From Legionella moravica DSM 19234 (GTDB lineage Bacteria; Pseudomonadota; Gammaproteobacteria; Legionellales; Legionellaceae), in the NCBI RefSeq assembly GCF_000423305.1, contig NZ_AUHS01000008.1, positions 1 through 64,000 on the forward strand: DNA of 64,000 nucleotides. Direction: 5' to 3'. Position numbers and translations under genes: made by a program. The notes beneath the pieces were generated by a model. The model did no database searches. It was not told where the DNA came from and saw nothing but the letters and a program-made list of their open reading frames with translations. Every line of letters starts with the position of its first letter. Position 1 is the stretch's first letter. Below, piece by piece: positions 11,901 to 20,600 of the stretch.

Positions 11901-13588
11901 TTGAGATGGGCATGCAGATCATGACTGACAGGCTCGCTGGAAACGCCGTAAAAAGCGGAACGCTCTATTGTGGCATTACCCGAACAAGAAAATCTGTTGG
12001 TGGTTAATAGGCATCGTTTCAACACCACCTGTTCTGGTATTTTACTTCCCTGTACATGAAGTTTATCCGAGAAGGAAGACAAGGAATTAATTGTCGCTTG
12101 TTCCGACAGGATCTCGATAATGTACGTATGTACCTGCAGGTCATTAATTGTCAGTTCCCCTCTGAGTATGACCACATGACCAGAAAGGCATGAATTCGTT
12201 AATTCTGTTGTGCCGTTCAACCTGATCTGAGACTGAGCCGTAATGATCGACTGATTGATACACGCATTGCCTTGTATCGTTTTTATATGTTTTGCTGTTA
12301 TATTTGTGTTGTCTAATAGCAGGTGACCTGCTGCAACAATGGACTGACGGGCGGTAAGCCTGCTGCCATGAACCCTAACCTGGCTCTCTTCTGCCTGCAA
12401 TAAGCTATCCAGCTCTATCTCAGATTGGTTCTCAACAGTTAAAAGTCCAGCGACGACATGGCAGAAACTCCCCTGATAACGACAATCATTCACAATAAAG
12501 TGACCACCTAAAACAGATACATCTGGCGAGTTGAAATTCGTGTCCTTTAACTCAGTTAAAGAAGAATTAGCGTGATAAAAACAGCCTGAAACAGTAATCA
12601 GTGATTGATGGGCATCGAAAACACCATTTTGACGTACCTTTTTTACTTCCGCAGTACATTGATGACATGCCAATTCACCTTGATTATCCATTTCATCGAT
12701 GGAGATTCTGGTATTAAACAAATCAACGATGACAGGCTTATCAAGTATTAATTTTTTATCAACAATGAAATCACTTTTTTTATCATCATCGGCATCTCCA
12801 ATACGAATCTGCGTATCCCCCTGTATGAGAAGATTTATGGCATGAATGTGATGATCACCATGCAGCATCATAGTTGATTTTGATTGTCCATGCCCCAAAA
12901 CCATGGCATCCGCGGTTAAAAAGCATTCGTTATTAACCGATAGATACCCATTCATTTCACATTGATAGGCAATCAAGCGTAATGAATCAACCTCTGTTTT
13001 AACGGCCGCGTCTTGTTTAAAGCACTGAGTAGAGACATCCAGTTGACCTGAAATCTGAAGCCCTGCCTCTTGATGAACATAAGCCGCATGAATTGACATA
13101 TTTTGCGCCTGAACAGGCGCAAGAAGACCCACTCCCTGGCGTGCAGAAAGTATGACCGTACCTCCAGATTGGATAGACTCAGTTAAACATAATGCTTCAG
13201 CTTCTATAACAAGGGCCGATTCGCACGCCACTTTACCGGCTATCAGCACAGATCCGCTTGCTTTAATAAAACATTCGTTTAGTTCAAAATTCGCAAACAG
13301 GTTAACCTGTCTGGTGGTGAACGAAGTAACAACCAAACAACGTTCTTTCATGACATGCCATTCAAGAATTTTTATATCGTTATCATAAACACATCCATCC
13401 TGTGCTGAAGCAATCAGATTGGCAGAGATAGTGTATTCCTGGTTTTCATCCAGACTGATGGTTACAATAATATCTTTTGGATGAGATTCCAGTCTTTTTT
13501 CTAAAGGAAAGTCATCCAAATTTTTATCTCTGGGTACCACACCAAGAGCATGTTTACCAACCGATAATATTGAAAAAAAATTCGACAT
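5984..13588 (-). CDS. Giant filamentous-haemagglutinin-like beta-helix protein without a Sec signal
   Basis: This is a protein of about 2,534 aa. The frame is open from a TTG at 13663, but the ATG at 13588 has AAAGGAAAA upstream. Residues about 50-1580 are short beta-strand repeats rich in Gly, Asn, Ser and Thr, as in FHA/TpsA beta-helices, broken by a helical insert near 990-1050. A Lys-rich linker (about 1587-1612) leads to a second repeat block with the PGG-turn, GNVYLEAG and ASAGGQINSASVGYS patterns seen in FHA and CdiA-type proteins. A charged Glu/Lys/Asp linker (about 2200-2240) precedes a helical C-terminal domain of about 290 aa. The N-terminus MSNFFSILSVGKHALG is not a Sec signal, and no TPS domain or TpsB gene is visible. 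Parts such as 8461-8520 are G+C-rich (33 of 60 by my count). The tail contains DEAESDILESS. Export route and function are unknown. Confidence 0.75.
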   Translation of the reverse strand: MSNFFSILSVGKHALGVVPRDKNLDDFPLEKRLESHPKDIIVTISLDENQEYTISANLIASAQDGCVYDNDIKILEWHVMKERCLVVTSFTTRQVNLFANFELNECFIKASGSVLIAGKVACESALVIEAEALCLTESIQSGGTVILSARQGVGLLAPVQAQNMSIHAAYVHQEAGLQISGQLDVSTQCFKQDAAVKTEVDSLRLIAYQCEMNGYLSVNNECFLTADAMVLGHGQSKSTMMLHGDHHIHAINLLIQGDTQIRIGDADDDKKSDFIVDKKLILDKPVIVDLFNTRISIDEMDNQGELACHQCTAEVKKVRQNGVFDAHQSLITVSGCFYHANSSLTELKDTNFNSPDVSVLGGHFIVNDCRYQGSFCHVVAGLLTVENQSEIELDSLLQAEESQVRVHGSRLTARQSIVAAGHLLLDNTNITAKHIKTIQGNACINQSIITAQSQIRLNGTTELTNSCLSGHVVILRGELTINDLQVHTYIIEILSEQATINSLSSFSDKLHVQGSKIPEQVVLKRCLLTTNRFSCSGNATIERSAFYGVSSEPVSHDLHAHLKLVGSRFITDSQLSNYVDSELEMDAHSRVRVGLLHSQGAMKAKDSTISCEFIWQRRGVFKLESSRVQVKQAMFLQDSTIDLNKNTMVLAPDVQVQQGSTLRLRKRSHLVCASQLRTSSDSTMSSDESVIGTRKFISSGRTDLCSSLLSAAELLIYNQFGARKQSKITVEKLIFIAQQAHAHFSDSVVASSDIGTFGDTIIHNTIVAAERTLSVWSSAAMTLDGSALVLARDMIVRGLLTTQNTEVLAGLEGKEQRAVCLLKIGRELLVTQNAMVNGTADLFIEADRYLHLGNMKLGANLRAKGGVLNNLGTIESEHVYLGFDDRVVNLGTFSAKNMTVHSNFLNLLGRAYISDDLIMQGFYGVNLGLIIAKNYTNTQLFSVHGGLALSSSFVDPEAVLSWSNLFSVGKIVTNKLLAKYSGIINLAFMMPGLLNRASLLYDAYHHFDWERYKTMRRHEWMSTVCQLKENLWLLGNLYNTVKTSVGDRPDRMIELNSVSDWQRLGADFSAIFSNEHSTTSLIGIHSGISFSASGVRKTLFSVNTGVDVSLMCHSVDNRYFYNTGWSGGGSAFFNTDYTCNAGFMTGVCQLNFKANTMDNTGFLGGSNASVTIKHLSQKGRLALSQGQAHILEFDGRGNVSTELNGIYAAGKTFDFTGHLDAQDVQFVYTDSFKAQDESTFNASSVSIKTPVFSHGGQITSNKSAEGGSDTNFFHVESKTADLHGSATLENAFFNIEHIAEATQFISGQGPYEQYAVSGHLGVKTQNHIILDAPFNRHCDLSVEARGITMTSDYHQDRDLSLSTTEGDIDLLSHITSSNLHVKSAGTIKTNHAINCDGVASFTADGVFYNLGGTINAETVTIKATEIKNISAGALFQSSQSSDHHFTPFGIPCSTENMVKEAVQSQSPWGVVMGVDGIINGRKDLYMEATSGNIENWGGIVRAGEYAQLLASGDVFNACNVRVSRGDIYEFDGGLIAGGNGADRDGVGLFIRAGGKVIADASDFVSDGINYLEADQGFDFQARQHTERSAKKKSKTRSGKKSEEVRKDTKVKNSSVHSSAGYNILVTRHGGVQAAATRFSSPGGTQIMSRDTVLLYSVKTQSRQYKSSSRWWGLSKRARSEKHQEAMPTLFYDNGVTRIEVTDGSLDARGAYFAGAGDLELKASGRIRFGVDILDHKIVEKKRGFEVSATGVGAWKAWKSGGNLMDMMSAEDATMTKLRSMLDSHNDGERLANAANLGINVYNTVNNLTRGLAKRTLDRELLARYGLGGDKGWSPGISLLVNKSEMVAKYQTQGPGGVDRAGNVYLEAGEGIDLEHGVCVHADGNMVVNAPEIIATAAELHSSIDQKILRASAASAGGQINSASVGYSHSKTETTHYVPAELSAGGNMSLGHQGQAMSHVVLDGAQIKAGTLDADIEQLDIIDRQDREVTRSKSIDASTSGHVSTYKGSGHSATTSEHSGIYVVDGINTDGHRVHIDEARMCGGEILTPGENHIEIDKLSAVTVSDHEFYRGTGVSFNTKDLSRLNGGTVTNNTGESAIAVAEVTLDRIDYLARTTPVIHGEQETQVIIHELAGNLQTTSANGTTVIRNDELHLTLDVPMTNSNYMQTSRANIQTGLDKIVSALRPADIPGIETVLQEEVRRPSGSRQEEEKDGSSEKEQSDKDKGSASDKDRDFEDCELMLSPEEQKILWDGVWSLMSEHDRETIKADLFTVMAEWDAGIFNSPAQKKLDNDIQCAYLEVFKAISVERWGFISKHMRADVADKLFHALSSPEALSKVHVQTCFGPRGVLISFVFNLGLNSKKNVPDLIKSTVTSTAGDLGFSILLSEVMGSAAGPVGWTVLGLEALDAMFYDSRYVDNMLEDEVHLIYKAQESINEGKLLLGIAEQMMAADKIALANEMRAFHYLLAPASWFGKAAEAVWDKVAGAGKSATSRYERPQQAAGYEPAFFRSAQPAVMDEAESDILESSVRMHAAH

Positions 13589-13668
13589 ATTTTTCCTTTG
13601 TTTTCTTTGTTTATGGCACCATCCTTCCCGGGAAAAACAAGAGATCTTTGGAGGATGGTACAATGTGG

Positions 13669-14217
13669 TTAGCCTGTTCTGGTGCGTATTCCTCTTGTTC
13701 TTTCCGCCTGTGCCGAACCTGCGTCGTTAGCGGCAGTCTGACTTGCATTCGAAAAGAAACCTGCTCTTGACGGACCGGTAAGCGTTTCAGGCTGCGAAAC
13801 CGGTACCTGATGCCTTAGTAAGTTTTTCAAGGTAATATCATTCGTGTCTTGATCCAGGGCGATTGTCTCTTTAAGATCCTCAACATTATTTTGTAAGGTA
13901 TTAAATTTTGCCTCCAGAGCCTGCACTTGGAGCATCACGCTCATTAATCTGTCGGAATCCAACTCCCTACTGAACGCCCTCGCTGATTCTGTTTCACATT
14001 GCTGCGCGGCTAAATTTATATTATCCACTTCAGCAGAAAGATTACCCATGGCAGCTCCAGCACCAAAGACCAGGGCAGTACCTACAGCTCCCCCGGCTCC
14101 GCATAACAGGGCAACGGGTAGAGTGACGGATAAAGTAGCAAAGGCGGCCAGGCCGATAGAGATCCCCACTGCCATAGAAAGAATACCGCCGGTTGCGACA
14201 TCTAGAATTGTACTCAT
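13669..14217 (-). CDS. Small membrane/coiled-coil protein, partner of the giant beta-helix gene
   Basis: This 182-aa protein is unrecognised. Residues about 8-58 are almost entirely Gly, Ala, Val, Leu and Ile and could form a membrane hairpin. A predicted coiled coil follows (about 60-125, with LQVQALEAKFNTLQNNVEDL in heptad spacing), then a polar Ser/Ala/Arg-rich tail. The ATG at 14217 follows AGGTGA. It lies about 80 bases upstream of the giant gene and 72 bases after the 168-aa gene on the same strand, so the three probably form one transcript. A role as membrane anchor or chaperone for the giant protein is only inference. Confidence 0.65.
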   Translation of the reverse strand: MSTILDVATGGILSMAVGISIGLAAFATLSVTLPVALLCGAGGAVGTALVFGAGAAMGNLSAEVDNINLAAQQCETESARAFSRELDSDRLMSVMLQVQALEAKFNTLQNNVEDLKETIALDQDTNDITLKNLLRHQVPVSQPETLTGPSRAGFFSNASQTAANDAGSAQAERTRGIRTRTG

Positions 14218-14289
14218 AGCTTCACCTATTTCATTCGCGTCTGTTGATGGTTGATCCTAAAATCAACAGACTGTTGTTTCAAAAGCAGT

Positions 14290-14796
14290 CTATAACGATC
14301 TGACGGCTGGTTTGTGCTGGTTTTTATCCGCGGGTTCAATACGGCGGAAACATTCTTCAGCCAACGTTTTAACTGCCTCATGGTGCTGCAAAGTCTGTTG
14401 GTGAATACGGGGCAGATAATCGCGGTCAGCTTTAGCCTCCTCCGCTGAATATCTTGGATAATCTTTTAAAAGTCCGGAAAAACGAGTAACAAATATTTTT
14501 ATGTCCTCTCTCTCCCGCCGAAATTTATCGGGAACAACGCTACAGTGCGTGTCTGAACCGGTCTTTGCGGAATGCAGATCCATCATTTGTTCAAGCGTAT
14601 CGAGTATGGTGCCTCGTTCGAGATCAACTTCCCTGACCATTTGATTATACGACTCAAGCTGATTAGTTAAGTCTTTATTATCTTCATCGCGCGTTATTTG
14701 AGTAGATAAATTTTTAGTTAAACGATGGCAAAAAAAACCAAAGCAGGCTCCAACAAGAACCCCTATCGAGGCCCCAATCACAGAATCAGTTGTCAT
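14290..14796 (-). CDS. Small single-pass membrane protein, first gene of the giant-protein operon
   Basis: This protein of about 168 aa is unrecognised. I start it at the ATG at 14796 because GAGGA lies five bases upstream; an ATG 12 bases earlier lacks a site. One hydrophobic segment (about residues 6-24, rich in Gly) anchors the N-terminus. The rest is charged and helical, with heptad-like spacing around 30-70. The architecture resembles the 182-aa neighbour: hydrophobic N-terminus plus helical body. No signal-peptide cleavage site is evident. Confidence 0.6.
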   Translation of the reverse strand: MTTDSVIGASIGVLVGACFGFFCHRLTKNLSTQITRDEDNKDLTNQLESYNQMVREVDLERGTILDTLEQMMDLHSAKTGSDTHCSVVPDKFRREREDIKIFVTRFSGLLKDYPRYSAEEAKADRDYLPRIHQQTLQHHEAVKTLAEECFRRIEPADKNQHKPAVRSL

Positions 14797-15276
14797 GTTT
14801 ATCCTCATTTAAAAATAATGCTTAAGTAGTTAAGCAACCATCAGTTAGATTTTTAGTTACTATCTGAGTTATCAAAATCAACTTAATCACCGTTTTACTT
14901 GCAGGAAATCACGTCAATTTTTCTAATTTTTTAACGAATTAAAATAATCGATCACGTTTATTTTAATTATTTCAATACGATAACGCCGCGAGGGTTATTG
15001 TTTATTAAAAACTATCACTTTGGTTTTATTATTGGTTATTTCCTGGATTTTGATAAAAAATGGTATTCATTTTCATCATTCATCGTATCAAATCTACTTT
15101 TGGGTTTATTTTATTACAATTTTGAGAGTGACATTACCGTAGAAAATACGGGTAGGTTTGATGTGGAAGTATCGTTGTGGCTATTGAACGAGAGAAATAA
15201 ATTAAAAGTTGGTTACGAAAAAAGAAGCTTGATTTGATTAATGCATTGAACCAAGAGTGGGGCGACTTGTATCAAT
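14797..15276. other. AT-rich intergenic region upstream of the giant-protein operon
   Basis: This should hold the promoter of the leftward three-gene operon. I see the near-symmetrical CTTAAGTAGTTAAG at about 14820-14834 close to the start, but no convincing -35/-10 pair. A 79-codon frame at 14998-15237 opens with TTG, has no good ribosome site and matches nothing I know, so I do not call it. Confidence 0.5.
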
Positions 15277-15344
15277 TGATTCTGTAAAATTGTGCCACCC
15301 GACAGGAGATCCCTCACTGCGTTCGGGATGACGTGAGTAGTTAC
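15277..15344 (+). repeat. 68-bp dispersed repeat, copy 1
   Basis: This copy matches the reverse complement of 58933-59000 at 65 of 68 positions. The core reads GATCCCTCACTGCGTTCGGG, part of a REP-like palindromic sequence family common in bacterial intergenic DNA. It is non-coding. Confidence 0.85.
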
Positions 15345-15482
15345 CTTTAGTCTATTATTCCCCAATCAATATGATAACTTCGCCATCACAAGCAGTATTA
15401 AAGACGTTCACCTGATAACGAAAAAATAATGCAAGAATCCATTAGGTTCCGAGAACAAAATTTAATTATTGCATAAAAAACC

Positions 15483-15566
15483 GTCATTGCGAGCGTTAGC
15501 GAAGCAATCCACATCGAATCTTCGCTAACACGCTGTAATGGATTGCTTCACTTTGTTCGCAATGAC
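15483..15566. repeat. 84-bp REP-like palindromic repeat
   Basis: The left arm (15483-15511, beginning GTCATTGCGAGCG and ending GAAGCAATCCA) pairs with the right arm (15539-15566, beginning TGGATTGCTTC and ending CGCAATGAC). The inner TTAGCGAAG/CTTCGCTAA segments also pair. The GTCATTGCGAG...GAAGCAATCC sequence resembles REP/BIME elements known in many bacteria. Confidence 0.75.
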
Positions 15567-15762
15567 AACTTATTTGCAATATATTAAAAATTCGTTCACA
15601 GAACCTAGGGACTGTTGACATTTCATTATGTTCAAGCCTACTTTCCGCGACTTGTTCGCGGAATCGATAGATCTTGCTCAAAACAAAAATATATTGCGCC
15701 TATAATCAATTGGATCCCAAGAACAAGTCGCTGGACGTCAAAACATGAATTATCAACAGCCC

Positions 15763-17127
15763 CTAAAGGTAGCGTTGATCAATAGACGTTACCAATTGTT
15801 GGTGAATGCCATTAAATCCCCTGTTACTCATTACTAAAACAGCATCCCCTTCCCTCACAATACCTGTAATTTCCTTCACTATCTCGTCGTTATTTTTACA
15901 AATTTTATAAGGGCACGTCCAATCAGCCACTGTTTCGTTCAAATCAAAATCATGAGGTTCCAATACGAAGGCACCATCGACAGGCGCCAGAGCATGCGCC
16001 ATTTCACCGGCATGAACACCTGTACGCATGGTATATGAAGCAAACTCCATGACAGCAAAAATGCGCTGGTGCCTTTTACTGCGGGTTAATGCATCAATTG
16101 TTTTAGTAATCGCCGTAGGATGATGTGCAAAATCATCGTACACGGTAATACCGTGACGGTTTGATTTAACCTCCAAACGCCTTTTAACCGGAGTAAAACT
16201 CTCCAGTGCTCGTGCAGCAACTTCAGGTTTTACACCGGCATTGGCACTGGCGGCAATTGCAGCCAGAGCGTTCTCGATATTGAAACGACCAATCAACTTC
16301 CAATGGATCTCTGCAACTACCTCACCTGAATGTAGGACTTTAAATGCAGATCCACTTTCATCCAGTAGTTCTGCTGACCAGTCTGCATTACCCGTCAATG
16401 ATAATTCCTCTACTCGAGAGTACTTGCCGCGAGCCAAAACCTCATTCAATGCTTTGTCATCTCGAGGTTTTATGGCGACGCCACTGGTTGGTATTGTTCT
16501 CATTAAAAAATGGAATTGTTGTTGAATGGCTGCCAGATCGGGGTAAATATCAGCATGATCAAATTCGAGGTTGTTTAAAACTGCGATTCTTGGTCGGTAA
16601 TGCATAAATTTAGGGCGCTTATCAAAAAAAGCAGAATCATATTCATCTGCTTCAATGACAAACCATGCCCCTTTTCCCAAACATGCGCTGGTATTAAAAT
16701 CGGTAGCAACACCTCCAATTAAAAAACCAGGATTTAATCCTGCCTTATCAAGTATCCAGGCAATCATCGAGGTAGTGGTTGTTTTTCCATGGGTACCAGC
16801 AACCGCAATGACCTGATATCGAGATAAAATATTCTCTGCAAGCCATTGTGGACCTGAAGTATAATTTTTACCTGCTTCTATAACTGCTTCCAAAACAGGC
16901 ATTCCACGCTTGATGGCGTTTCCAACTACGACCAAATCTGCTTGTAAAGCCTGTGTAGTGTCCTCATAACCTTCAGTCCAGGTAATGCCTTTGGCCGCAA
17001 GCAAATCACTTACCGGTGGATAACAATTGGCGTCGCTCCCGGTCACTTTAAATCCAGCATCTCTCGCAAGCAAAGCTAAAGCACTCATGAACGTTCCACT
17101 TAAACCTAATACATGTAAATGTGTCAT
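15763..17127 (-). CDS. mpl: UDP-N-acetylmuramate:L-Ala-gamma-D-Glu-meso-Dap ligase
   Basis: Mpl recycles cell-wall tripeptide by ligating it directly to UDP-MurNAc in the cytosol. The 454-aa length is normal. The N-terminal Rossmann-like part begins MTHLHVLGLSGTFMSALA. The ATP-binding loop AGTHGKTTTT is at about 110-119. The central Mur-ligase pattern EADEYDSAFFDKRPKF is characteristic of Mpl rather than MurC. The C-terminal domain has YDDFAHHPTAI. It begins 4 bases after the upstream 180-aa gene, as the last gene of the long leftward block. Confidence 0.96.
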   Translation of the reverse strand: MTHLHVLGLSGTFMSALALLARDAGFKVTGSDANCYPPVSDLLAAKGITWTEGYEDTTQALQADLVVVGNAIKRGMPVLEAVIEAGKNYTSGPQWLAENILSRYQVIAVAGTHGKTTTTSMIAWILDKAGLNPGFLIGGVATDFNTSACLGKGAWFVIEADEYDSAFFDKRPKFMHYRPRIAVLNNLEFDHADIYPDLAAIQQQFHFLMRTIPTSGVAIKPRDDKALNEVLARGKYSRVEELSLTGNADWSAELLDESGSAFKVLHSGEVVAEIHWKLIGRFNIENALAAIAASANAGVKPEVAARALESFTPVKRRLEVKSNRHGITVYDDFAHHPTAITKTIDALTRSKRHQRIFAVMEFASYTMRTGVHAGEMAHALAPVDGAFVLEPHDFDLNETVADWTCPYKICKNNDEIVKEITGIVREGDAVLVMSNRGFNGIHQQLVTSIDQRYL

Positions 17128-17131
17128 AATC

Positions 17132-17674
17132 TCATCGCCAAAAAGTAACCGTTAATACATTAACTGCAATTAAACCGAACGCAGCCAAAACTGATTGAAC
17201 CGTGGTACTGCTCATTGCTGATTTATAGATGTAGGCAGTAAGTACAAATTGCCAAACAGACAAACCCAAAGTCACGAATAAATATATCACAGCAATAAAT
17301 AAAACAAGTGGATTTTTTAAATGAGCATTTGCGAGATAAGGATCGACTAAAAATAAAGGACTGGCCAAGAGATGAATAATCGCATGGGAGGTACATAAGC
17401 AAGTCACTGTCTGCACCCATCGAGAACCCAGGCCTCTTAAATAGAGAATAGCAAAAGTATAGACTACAAAGGAAAAAACCAAACTAAGGGCAATCAAAGT
17501 AGTAATTAACAAGTCATCAGAAAACTCAAGTTCTGAAAATTTCCATTGTAGGGTCATAACCAAAGTGAAGAATAAAATACTGATTCCCATTAAAAAATGA
17601 GAATAGGGAGTATTATCAGGAGTTTCCTGAAATATCACGAGTTTCCAATAAACTAAAAATAATGATGCCAGCAT
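17132..17674 (-). CDS. Multi-pass membrane protein of unknown function
   Basis: This 180-aa protein is very hydrophobic, with about five helices (roughly 1-15, 26-45, 55-80, 120-147 and 158-178) and few charged residues. No catalytic motif is visible. It lies tightly between yhdP (7 bases upstream) and mpl (4 bases downstream), so it is translated from the same message. The ribosome site before the ATG at 17674 is poor, suggesting coupling to yhdP translation. Envelope-related neighbours suggest an envelope role, but nothing in the sequence proves it. Confidence 0.75.
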   Translation of the reverse strand: MLASLFLVYWKLVIFQETPDNTPYSHFLMGISILFFTLVMTLQWKFSELEFSDDLLITTLIALSLVFSFVVYTFAILYLRGLGSRWVQTVTCLCTSHAIIHLLASPLFLVDPYLANAHLKNPLVLFIAVIYLFVTLGLSVWQFVLTAYIYKSAMSSTTVQSVLAAFGLIAVNVLTVTFWR

Positions 17675-17681
17675 AATTTAA

Positions 17682-20600
17682 TCATTTTTTGATAATTTTC
17701 TTTTCGATGCTCAATTGCTGGACTATAGGTTGATTCCATGGTCCAGACACCTTGTAACTATAACCCGTAATTTTTTGCATGCTTTGATTAATAATCTTGT
17801 TCGCAACCCAGGCTGCGAGTCCTGCAATTGGACCACCAGCAATCGTAGCAACTATGGGCAAGCTGGCTGTAATGTGAGGCGAAATACTCAAATTCAAATC
17901 ATACATTCGACGCACCAAATCAAGATCACCTTTCATGCTGGCGTATGCCACAGGACCATCAATGTAACTGTCCTGTGTATTCATGATGCCATTTTTTACA
18001 GTGAAATTCCCTTTAAATACATCAAAACTGTACCCTTGATGAGACAAATCGCTAAAATCGAGTTTCAAACGTCTAGGTATCGTTTGTAAACTCAAAATGC
18101 TTAATAATTTCCCTAATCCCAGCTTTTCCTCTGTTTCAGGACTCAAATGAGTTATTCGACCATTTTTAAGCTGAAGGTACATGGTTCCATTTAATGAAGC
18201 CAGAGAAAAATCATACAAAGTCCCCTTCCAACCGCCATTAAACTCCATATCGCCTTTGCCTGCATCAACTGCCGGAGTAATTTGCCATAATTCCAGACTT
18301 TTAGCCAAATCATTTAAATGCAGTTTCACCTGCATCTTTGATTGTTTGATCTTTCCTTTTTGTGTCCATTCCCCATTAATATTAGCCTGATAAAATGGTG
18401 AATCAATTCTGCAATAATCAATTAACCAGCGTTCAGGTGAAGATTGACTTTTCAGAGTCATATTACCTACCTGCTTGCTCCCTAGCGAGAAGTTATCAAT
18501 ACGTAAATTGAGGTTAGGGATTTGATCTGGACTCGATCTTGCTGTTCGCTCGCTATATTTGCCGTTTTTTTCAAACGAAGCTAAATGCAAATATTTAATA
18601 AAGCCGCTTAAAGAATTTGTGGCGGTTCTATAAGTCAAATCGCCTGCTATGTTCTTCTGATTCAGATTAAACGCCCAACCGCCATCAGGAAGGATTTTAG
18701 CTTTCACCGCCATGTTATCAAAATGCTGATTGAGGAAGCTTAACTTGCCCAAGGTAACATTAATGATTCGAAGTTGTGCTAATAAAGATGAGCCCGTTTG
18801 TTCCGTTGCAAATGAATCGTATACTTTTTTCCATTCATATAAATCAAACCCATCTAAAGTACCCACTACAGACAGGCCAGGTTTCTCTTGATAAATAGCT
18901 TCTGAACTTCCCAATCGAATTTGTCCTGACTTAAATACAAGACCCCCTTTATTGACTTGCATCAAAACATCAGAACTTAAACGACCATTATAGTTCGATC
19001 GTAATCGTATTGCTTTTTTAGGGTTAAAATCCAGTTTCACTACCAAAGGAACTTGAGTATCAAAAGGTTTACCCATCGGCGCGGGCAGATTTACCGCCAA
19101 ACCCTTAAGATTGGATTGAAGCACAACACTGTCCATATCATTAGGATCATCAGTCAACTTAATGGTTGCCTTGACAGAAAACATCCCCTTAAGCACGGAT
19201 AATAAGGGAAAATCAAACTGTTTTTTTAAAGAGTCGACGGTACACTCACCATCAACAAGAACAGAGGTTTCTGGTTCTGGTTTTTTAACCGATTGAATTT
19301 TGATGTTTAAAGGAAAACCAAAAGCATTTGCCTCCAAAGCACTATGGGTCACCCCTTCTTCATCGAATGATAAATCACCACGCACATCCTCAACCTTAAT
19401 TGCCCCCATTTGATGTTTTACTGCAATAGTGTTGTTTTCAAAAGCCAGATCCCCCCTGACAAGGTTGTCATCATTCTCGGGGTATAATGGCAGTTCAAGC
19501 CGCAAATTTAATAATACTAAACCATCAACGGCCAGCCGCTTTAATGCAGCCAGTTTTTGTTCTAATGGAGAGGCCAACACAAAATTCAACATTTTTTGCG
19601 CTTTTCCATGGATTATGCCATGTATTAACAGCGTTTCTTTATCCTTGCCTATATCATCAATTCGTAAATGCATTTGATTCACAGGAACTCCCTGAAAGTC
19701 ACCATGCACCAAATCAATCGCAAGATTGCGATTTTTTAAACGGATATACCCTTCCAACTCTTTAATTAACTTCCACTTGGAAGTAATAAACAACTCGCCT
19801 CCGCTGCCATGACTGACTATGGAAAACTCTCCATTATTATTGTCAAAGGGAAAATCATTAAGAAAACCATTAAAACGGATTGTTCCCGTTGCGTTGGCTA
19901 TTCGTTTGATGTCTGTGGTCAACCATAAATACAATTTTGGTTTCAAATATTCTTTAGGCAGAAAAGCAGTCCATTGTTGCAAATTTTTTCCAGAAAAATC
20001 AGCGTCAAGACGTACGTGTCCAACAGAATTTCGGGTTACCTGATCAACCACGCCCTGCGCACTGATGGTTAAATCAGGTTTACTCATTATTAATCGTTCA
20101 ATGCTTACCTTGAATCCATTACCCAGTTCTTTCCAATCAACTGCTCCATTAAAAAGATCCAATTGCTGAAGAGGATAATCTTTTACTTTGACCGATACCT
20201 TCTCTGAATCCAGCTCAAGCCGCCCTTCCTGCGGCTGCCAGTTTAGTGCACCCGAAAGATTTTCTATTGCAGGAACCGTTTTAATTGCATTCCAGCCTAC
20301 ATGCTCAAATCGGGTAAGAATATAATTGACTTCTTTATCTTTTATAAACAATTGAGTATCAGTTAAAACACCATGCGGCTTGGCCTGTAATAACTCGGTT
20401 ATGGAAGAAGGCCAGTTAATTGCATCGGTTAACAAGGATTCAACAATAATGGATTTGACAAATATCTGGTATTGATTGTCTGGCTTGTTGTAATGAATTA
20501 ATAATTGATTCTCTGGCCAACTGATGCCAGCAGCACGCAATTTAATGTGATCGGCCTGAAATTCCCAGCCATTAGCCTTTGGTTTCCATGCGAGATTGGC

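Noticed and set aside
6652-13388. Many open frames on both strands within the giant beta-helix gene
   Set aside because: They overlap a single long frame with good coding character, have no ribosome sites and encode unstructured, low-information peptides.
5984-14796. Classical two-partner secretion (TpsA with TpsB)
   Set aside because: No POTRA/barrel TpsB gene in the window, and no TPS domain or signal peptide visible in the giant protein.
14998-15237. 79-codon open frame in the gap upstream of the giant-protein operon
   Set aside because: It starts with TTG with no usable ribosome site, is very AT-rich, and shows no family resemblance.
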